64,000 bases of DNA, taken from contig NC_066267.1 of NCBI RefSeq assembly GCF_905404315.1, positions 6,648,501-6,712,500 on the forward strand, written 5' to 3'. The translations under genes were made by a program, and so were the position numbers. Shown piece by piece: positions 56,133-64,000 of this stretch (positions are counted from its first letter, which is position 1; each line of letters begins with the position of its first letter). The notes beneath the pieces were generated by a model. That model was not told where the DNA came from. It searched no databases and saw only the letters and a program-made list of their open reading frames with translations. Origin of the DNA: Leptidea sinapis (lineage: Eukaryota > Arthropoda > Insecta > Lepidoptera > Pieridae).

Positions 56133-57741
56133 AAAAGGCATAAAGGCATAAAAGGCATAAAAGGCATAAAGGCATAAAGGCATAAAGGCATAAAAGGCAT
56201 AAAGGCATAAAACGCATAACGGCATAAAAGGCATAAATGCATAAAGGCATAAAAGGCATTTATTTTCTCAAAATTGATACCTTTAGAATTCTTTTTGATG
56301 TCATTTCTTATAGTACTAGATACTACTACCGCTTCGGAAACAAATGGCGCTCTGAGAGAGAAAAAGAAAAAGAAGAAGAAACTCTCCCAGCATTCTTTTT
56401 TTTGCGCTCTTAAATATACAATATTGTATTACGCGCTAAAAATATACAATATTGTACAGTCATTTCTATCGCTATAAAATAATCACAATCTAGTCCCAGG
56501 CTGTCCGATCATTTAGATATTCAGCAGTGGAGTAATAGGATTTACGACAGAGCCATTTTTTTTATAAAACATTTAAATTTATTTATAGATAATGCCTGAA
56601 CAATTGCTGGGACTTTATTGTAGAAGTGTATACATTTACCCTTAAAGCTATTATGTATCTTATGAAGCCTACTAGAATTAGTTACAAGCAATCCCTTATT
56701 TCTAGTGTTATAATAATGAAAATCACTATTAAGAGCAAAAATGTGACGATTTTTGTGAACATATATTAAAATTTCATAAATGTACTGACAATGAACAGTC
56801 ATAATATTTAATTCTTTAAATTTTTCTTTGAGAGGCTGTCTATAACCAAGCTGATATATAGTACGAACAGCTCTCTTTTGCAGTGCAAACACTATATCAA
56901 TGTCAGCAGCATGACCCCATAGTAATATACCGTACGTCATGATGCTGTGAAAATAACTTAAGTACACTAATCTAGCGGTCGCAACATTCGTGTACTCTCT
57001 AATCTTTCTAACTGCATATGCCGCAGAGCTCAGTCTATCTGCTAGATGGGTAATATGTGGACCCCACTGAAGCTTTTTATCTAACGTGATACCCAAGAAT
57101 ACCGTAGTGTCCACAAGTTCCAATCTCTGGTCATTTATAAGTACGTTGGTTTGTACCTCCGCTGTGTTTGGTGTAATGAACCGTAAATACTTTGTTTTTT
57201 CACTGTTTAAGTGCAGATTATTCGTCTCAAACCAACGCACTATCTTTGAGAGTGCATTGCTTACCTCGTCATCAATATCTGTACGTCGCTTCACTTTAAA
57301 AATAAGTGAAGTATCATCAGCAAACAATACAATCTCATGGCTATCATCTACCACAAACGGTAGATCGTTAATATATATAAGAAACAAGAAAGGACCGAGA
57401 ATAGAACCCTGTGGAACACCTATTCCCACAGGTTTACCCGAAGACCGTTTGCCATTTACATCGACTATCTGAACTCTTTCGCTTAAATATGATTTTAACA
57501 GATTTAGGGCTCTATTTTTCACTCCATAATGTTTTAGTTTTAGGAGTAAAGTTTCATGGTGGACGCAGTCAAATGCTTTTGACAAATCACAAAAAATGCC
57601 CAATGCATCCTTTGACTCTTCCCAGGCGTCAAAGATCTGCTCAATGAGTCTAGTACCCGCATTAATTGTTGATAATCCCCTGGTGAAATCATACTGATTT
57701 TTGTAAATTGGCGTTAAAGTCCGCCTACGTACCTTTACCAA
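56133..57741 (-). mobile_element. LINE A (CR1/Jockey-type non-LTR retrotransposon), 5'-truncated
   Basis: Contains the reverse-transcriptase ORF (56542-57741), a 3' UTR and a 3' tail made of about 130 bp of AAAGGCAT-type repeats (56133-56262 on the plus strand). 24200 and 25079 are shorter copies of its 3' end. It is cut near 57720-57741, in the middle of RT domain 2-3, so endonuclease and ORF1 are absent. Confidence 0.85.
56542..57741 (-). pseudogene. LINE A reverse transcriptase, partial ORF of about 399 residues
   Basis: Would copy LINE RNA into DNA at the insertion site. Blocks in order: NQYDFTRGLSTINAG (domain 2a), LGIFCDLSKAFDCVHHETLL (domain 3), IGVPQGSILGPFLFLIYIND (domain 4), FADDTSLIFKVKR (catalytic pair, domain 5), LNSEKTKYLRF (domain 6), FLGITLDKKLQWGPHI (domain 7), then the C-terminal HSIMTYGILLWG, ALQKRAVRTIYQLGYRQPL and YYNTRNKGLLVTNSSRLHK. 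The methionine start is artificial because the element is truncated there. At the end an extra base in an A-run turns KKWLCRKSYYSTAEYL, seen at 24236, into KKMALS and a stop: the last 22 residues are lost. Confidence 0.85.
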
Positions 57742-58289
57742 GAACCGGACGTTAGTGGAAGTTGGTTATTACTTTCAGTTTTACTGAGGTGAAATAATTT
57801 TATTAGTTTTGCCTATAAATGTCAAGATCAAATTGTGAACGGCGAATATAAATGGGTATGCTTAAGCCTTAGATAATTTATACGTCTTGATAGAGCTTCT
57901 TGCTCCTAGACAACCGATGAAAACAGGTCCGGTCTATTACTTTACTGTACGTGACAAGCTACGTCTTACACTCACGATTTGTACGTCACTTTGTGTTAGT
58001 GTGCGTGCATTGCTCAAAATAGAGGTTAACTGCCAGCCTCTATTTTTAATAACGATTTAAAAGCATTTTATCCCACTGGAAATTGCTTACAGCTATAATT
58101 GAAGATTTTTATATTCAAGCCATATTCAATATGTCTATGAATTACTGTATGGGCAAAATAAAAACATCATAATTTTTTAGATTTTTTTTAAGACTCTATA
58201 ATTATAGTTTATGTTTTAAAGCCTTACTCTCAAATAAAATTATAACAACTAACAACAAATGGATTAATTAATAAACAGATTTTGAATCA
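57742..58289. other. Unassigned DNA between two LINEs
   Basis: 57868-57965 is the second copy of the 51886 repeat. Nothing else recognised. Confidence 0.4.
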
Positions 58290-59622
58290 ATTTCACTCAA
58301 AAATTACACACAAACAATCCTTCAAAAGAGTTATTGCTGACGCGAAGTCGAAGCACATTGGCAGAATTGGCGAGAGACTTGCACGCCTTCCCTCGGGAAC
58401 TCGTGCGTTCTGGTCGCTCGTCAAGGCTGTCCAAGGAAACTTCTGCCAGCCAGCCATTCTGCCACTGCACAGGGATGATGAATCGCTGGCCCATGACGCG
58501 AAAGAAAAAGCTGATCTCCTGGGCTCCCTCTTCGCGTCCAACTCGACTCTGGATGACCAAGGTGCACCACCACAGCATATTCCGCGGTGCGATTCATATA
58601 TGCCGGAGGTAAAAATCCGGCATGGTGCCGTGCTTAAGGCGCTTCTCACCTTGGACATTCACAAATCGAGCGGGCCCGATGGCATTCCCCCGATAGTGCT
58701 GCGGACATGTGCTCCGGAACTGGCGCCAGTCCTTACCCGTCTTTTCCGGCTCTCCTACTCATCAGGCGTAGTCCCGAAAGGTGTACGCTCAGATCCGTCC
58801 AACTACCGCCCAATTGCCATTACCTCCATTTTCTCCAAAGTAATGGAGTCGATCATCAACCGCCAGCTCTTGGGATACCTAGAGGGGCACCAGCTGATCA
58901 GCGACTGCCAGTACGGTTTCCGTCAGGGTCGCTCAGCTGGTGATCTTCTTGCGTACCTCACCCATAAATGGGCGCGAGCGGTTGAGTCGAAGGGAGAGGC
59001 GTTGGCGGTGAGTTTGGACATAGCGAAGGCCTTTGATCGGGTGTGGCATAAAGCGCTTATAGCGAAACTGCCATCCTATGGGCTTCCCGAGAAGTTGTGC
59101 AAATGGGTCACTAGCTTTTTGGCTGATCGGAGCATCAAGGTTGTTATCAAAGGTGCATGCTCCGACTTAAAACCCATAAACTCTGGTGTCCCGCAAGGCT
59201 GTGTGCTATCCCCTACGCTGTTTCTTCTGCATATCAATGATATGCTGCAAATCAGCAATATTCATTGCTATGCAGACGACAACACGGGGTATGCTTCCTA
59301 CACCGGCCGTGCCAACATGTCCCGGGATAGCGTCGACGAGAACCGGATCAAACTTTTGACTGAAATCGAGACTATGCTTTGCAAAGTCTCGGAATGGGGC
59401 CGACAAAATTTAGTCCAATTCAACCCCAAGAAGACACAAGTTTGTGCGTTCACCACTAAAAAGTCTGCCTTTGTCGTATCCCCTCGATTCGAGATCACTC
59501 CTCTAACTGCCACAGCCTGTATTGGCATACTTGGCGTCGATATATCGAGCGACGTTCAGTTCCGTGGTCACTTGGAAGAGAAGGCCAAACTGGCCTCTAA
59601 AAAGCTTGGTGTACTCAGTTAG
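58282..59622 (+). pseudogene. LINE C reverse transcriptase, main block (about 446 residues)
   Basis: Order: pre-RT region with HIGRIGERLARLPSGTRAFW, SLVKAVQ; LDIHKSSGPDGIPPIVLRTC (RT domain 0-1); DPSNYRPIAITSIFSKVMES; QYGFRQGRSAGDLLAYL (domain 2); ALAVSLDIAKAFDRVWHKAL (domain 3); SGVPQGCVLSPTLFLLHIND (domain 4); HCYADDNTGYASY (catalytic YADD, domain 5); NLVQFNPKKTQVCAF (domain 6); IGILGVDISSDVQFRGHL (domain 7). The frame ends at KLGVLS because a few-base change replaces the KARQYF codons seen in the 33069 copy. The first 10 or so residues may be outside the element. Confidence 0.85.
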
Positions 59623-60209
59623 GCAGTAAGAGTACTTCACTAAAAGCCACCGCCTGCAACTTTATAAGGCGCAAATTCGGCCTCACATGGAGTACTGTTC
59701 TCACCTCTGGGCGGGTGCTCCCCAGTACCAGCTTCTTCCATTTGACCGCATACAACGAAGAGCGGCTCGAATCATCGCCGATCAAGTCATCTCCGATCGG
59801 CTTGATTCTCTAGCATTGCGTAGAGATGTGGGTTCTCTCTGCAACTTCTACCGCATTTATCACGGGGAGTGCTCAGAGGAGCTGTTCGGGTTGATTCCAG
59901 CGGCCGAATTCCACCATCGGACATTACGTGCAAAGTACCATCCGCATCACGTAGACGTCTGGCATTCCACAACCACGCGTTTTCTTCGAAATTTCTTGCC
60001 TCGCACAGCCACTTTGTGGAATCAACTACCGGCAGCGGTCTTCCCGAACAGATACGACTTAGAGACCTTCAAGAAAAAAGCATACTCCCACCTTAAAGGC
60101 CGGCAACGCATTTCTTGACACACCTGTTGTTGCGGATGTCCATGGGCGGTTGCCTCACCTCTCCCCATCCCATGAGCCTCTTGCGATATATCATATAAAA
60201 AAAAAAAAC
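58290..60209 (+). mobile_element. LINE C (Jockey/CR1-type non-LTR retrotransposon), 5'-truncated
   Basis: Two open blocks (58282-59622 and 59687-60118), then the 3' end CGGTTGCCTCACCTCTCCCC, CCATGAGCCTCTTGC and an A tail (60198-60209). Other copies: 33069-33772 (minus, the same subfamily) and relatives at 6125, 17580, 26038 with a different 3' end. GC content is visibly higher than its surroundings. Confidence 0.85.
59687..60118 (+). pseudogene. LINE C, C-terminal block after the frameshift
   Basis: Begins MEYCSHLWAGAPQYQLLPFD, then RIQRRAARIIADQVISDRLD, LALRRDVGSLCNFYRIYHGE, CSEELFGLIPAAEFHHRTLR, YHPHHVDVWHSTTTRFLRNF, LPRTATLWNQLPAAVFP and YSHLKGRQRIS, stop. This is the natural C-terminus of the protein begun at 58282; it is separated by the lesion at about 59620. 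Confidence 0.83.
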
Positions 60210-60615
60210 AATTTTCCTTTTACCTGGAGTTTTGATGAATTCTGTTCATTACTCAAGTGTGTCCTTGGCCTAAGGATAACATAATTTTCGGCAAGTTAGA
60301 ATAGACCCTTACAAAGTTATTGTCGCTTCTCGGTGCGTGACCTGTTTTAGTTCCGTGTAAATTATAAACGACACGTTTAGGATGGGCTACGCGGAATTAT
60401 TTATGGCTCCCATTCAGAATTTCCTCTGAATTATCGACAAAGTCAGAGGCGTTTACCTGGGCTTATATTGATGGAGAGAACATTTCAGTGCGCTAATCTG
60501 TTTTTGAAGTTTCACATTGTCTCGGAACTTGTGGCTTTGGTCAATACTATATATACTTCCATTATTTGTTCTTAATCATTTTACGACATTTATTGACAGT
60601 GTAACTTATATTTAA
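60210..60615. other. Unassigned DNA
   Basis: No repeat or gene recognised. Confidence 0.35.
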
Positions 60616-60995
60616 CTAGCTGCCTCTAAAAACGCTGTCCTACCAATAGAAAATGAAAAGGATTAATGTCATATTTGTGCAAACAGTTTTTGCAACATTA
60701 ACATTTGTTTAAAAAATTGCATTTAGTATGTTTAAGAGATAGACATATGCCATCGCGGACTTTTCTGTAGACCTAAATAAGATAAACAATTCTACCATAC
60801 ATTATATTGTTATATCTCAAAGGGCTTATTTTTTCTGAAATCTCCAACATATTTCGTTAACATTTATACAAGAATTCCTCGAGAAGAGAAAATTTGTGAA
60901 AAAAGCGTGAAGATAGGCGCAATAGTTTTTGAGTTTATCTCGAACAGACAGACAGACAGATGCGGTGGAGGACTTTGTTTTATTATATGTAGTGA
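60616..60995 (-). mobile_element. Complete short Helitron, third family
   Basis: Minus strand starts TCACTACATATAATAAAACA after an A, then CAAAGTCCTCCACCGCATCT and CTGTCTGTCTGTTCGAGATA, and ends GTTTTTAGAGGCAGCTAG before a T. The A/T insertion layout and CTAG end fit Helitrons. 380 bp, non-coding. Confidence 0.7.
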
Positions 60996-61149
60996 TAAAA
61001 AGACGTGCGGCCGTACAAATGCACTTGGTATAAATTTATAACTTAGCATAAACAAAGAATATGCAAAATGTTTATAATATCGTTGACAACACTGTCAAAT
61101 ACACTGGATTACTAAAAACAAACACTGATAATTATGAAGTTTTCCGAAT

Positions 61150-61499
61150 GACAAGCAAGCTGTTAACCTATAGAATTCTCTTCCCTCTGAAATCAGAAAG
61201 GCTCAAACTCTCCAATCATTCAAAACAATGCTTCATAATTATTATTTATTACTGTGACAAATTCAGTACTAGTTCTTTTCTTGGAATTATTTACTGTATG
61301 TGTATGTTTAGTTTATATGCATATCGATAACACCACCTTCTGTTATCTTTTCAACTAAAACTACTTCATTACAGGTTGCCTGGTAGAAATCGCTCTTAAG
61401 CGATAAGGCCGCCTATTGCTTTTTGTAGTCTCGATTTTTTTTATGTTTAATTATTTTTTGGTGTGCAATAAAGATATATTTCATTTCATTTCATTTCAG
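61150..61499 (+). mobile_element. LINE 3' end with (ATTTC)n tail
   Basis: Plus frame NSLPSEIRKAQTLQSFKTML HNYYLL resembles a LINE C-terminus; then TTGCCTGGTAGAAATCGCTC, TAAGCGATAAGGCCGCCTAT and GTGCAATAAAGATATATTTC, ending in ATTTCATTTCATTTC (61478-61498). This is a common lepidopteran LINE 3' end from memory. Confidence 0.65.
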
Positions 61500-61814
61500 C
61501 CTTGCAAATAAACGCGGGAAACGTTATGCGTCCGAATTAACCAATCGTAAGCAAAATGTCTAATTGTAAACATTTTGCATTTACTTGGTTTATGATTAGT
61601 TATAACTATATGCCAATTTTATTTGTAAGGCCGGTGATGTTTCCACACACAAAGATCTGAGAAAAATCACTTCGTTATCCTTGTAATTGTGGTTAAAAAT
61701 ATTGTAATCGATCATTGATACTGTGCAAGTATCAAGTTAATTAGATGTGTTGAAGTGGGTGAAAAACGCTATGTTATTTAAGTAATTGTGGATACACAAT
61801 TTAAAAAAAAAGCT

Positions 61815-62020
61815 TACAAGATTGTATGACGATACGTCACTCGAACTGTTATTCAGTTGCCAGAGCACTGGAATGGAACGCCAGAGGTCGTGGGTTCGTG
61901 TCCCGCATCGTTCATGAAATTTTCGTTTTCAAATTTTATTTGTATATTAATCCTAGAAGTGAGGGTTTTCACCTTAAAACCATAACAAATTGTTTAGATT
62001 TACTAAATTTTTCCAATGCA
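61815..62020 (+). mobile_element. tRNA-like repeat (SINE family 2), copy 8
   Basis: TTATTCAGTTGCCAGAGCAC (diverged A box), GGGTTCGTGTCCCGCATCGT (B box and T arm), GAAATTTTCGTTTTCAAATT, TATTAATCCTAGAAGTGAGG, ACAAATTGTTTAGATTTA. Confidence 0.63.
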
Positions 62021-62027
62021 ACAATGA

Positions 62028-62330
62028 ACGTAAGCGCTTTGCAATTTGATTACAGACAGAAATTCTACCACAGATCGCACCCTTACTGTAAGTTGTTAAG
62101 GCGTCCCATTGTTTATCATATTTGACTACGAAAATTACTTGACCATAACTATGTTATGGTAGATGAGTTAAATATCCTAATAGCATAAAAAAGATTCGGC
62201 CGAGTATCGTTAATTTGCTCCTAAGAATTCAAGAGTTCCGTTAGTTTGTCATGGATTCCGTAATCAGAACCCAACCAGACTCTCACCTAACTACCTTTGA
62301 AGTATATCCTTTCCAATAAATCAAAGTTAT
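62028..62330 (+). repeat. Repeat shared with 28430-28690
   Basis: CACAGATCGCACCCTTACTG, TTACTTGACCATAACTATGT and AAGATTCGGCCGAGTATCGT match the other copy in inverse orientation. It follows a SINE family 2 tail directly. Confidence 0.5.
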
Positions 62331-62349
62331 TCGTAAATTCATCATCTAC

Positions 62350-64000
<1,651 letters not shown>

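Overview
The window is invertebrate nuclear DNA, almost certainly from a lepidopteran (moth or butterfly). The reasons are an AT-rich background, one spliced aminergic GPCR gene of insect type with introns of 7-12 kb, and a dense load of transposon families typical of Lepidoptera. There are no bacterial-style genes, operons or CRISPR arrays. Family names come from recognising sequence; no database was searched.

The only host gene I can support is a 5-HT2-type serotonin receptor, best match 5-HT2B, on the minus strand. Four coding exons are visible: 41552-41876 (N-terminus, TM1, TM2), 29200-29302 (TM3 to the D of DRY), 21535-21664 (RY, intracellular loop 2, TM4) and about 10417-10600 (extracellular loop 2, TM5, start of intracellular loop 3). 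Splice sites and phases join cleanly into about 247 codons. TM6, TM7 and the C-terminus are not seen and should lie left of position 1; 5' UTR exons should lie to the right of 42 kb.

Everything else is introns, upstream DNA and mobile elements. Intron 4 (1-10416) has SINE copies, LINE and RTE fragments, a small MITE and two hammerhead-like motifs. Intron 3 (10601-21534) has a CR1/Jockey-like LINE with an internal deletion, RTE tails, SINEs and a tandem-structured MITE. Intron 2 (21665-29199) has two tandem LINE 3' ends and a decayed Helitron with coding remnants. Intron 1 (29303-41551) has SINEs, a LINE split by a 0.8-kb insertion, tRNA-like repeats, another hammerhead-like motif and a complete short Helitron. 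The upstream half (42-64 kb) has a mariner-derived MITE, a dead mariner, nested Helitrons, a fragment of a CXC-domain protein, two large LINE open reading frames (56-60 kb), and an RTE element whose 3' tail is an uninterrupted (TAA) tract of about 464 bp.

The most interesting non-gene signals are: a SINE family (about 14 copies) whose 3' end resembles that of a resident LINE family; a tRNA-like repeat with an apparently tandem unit; paired hammerhead-ribozyme-like motifs; and the rule that almost every LINE family here ends in its own short tandem repeat.
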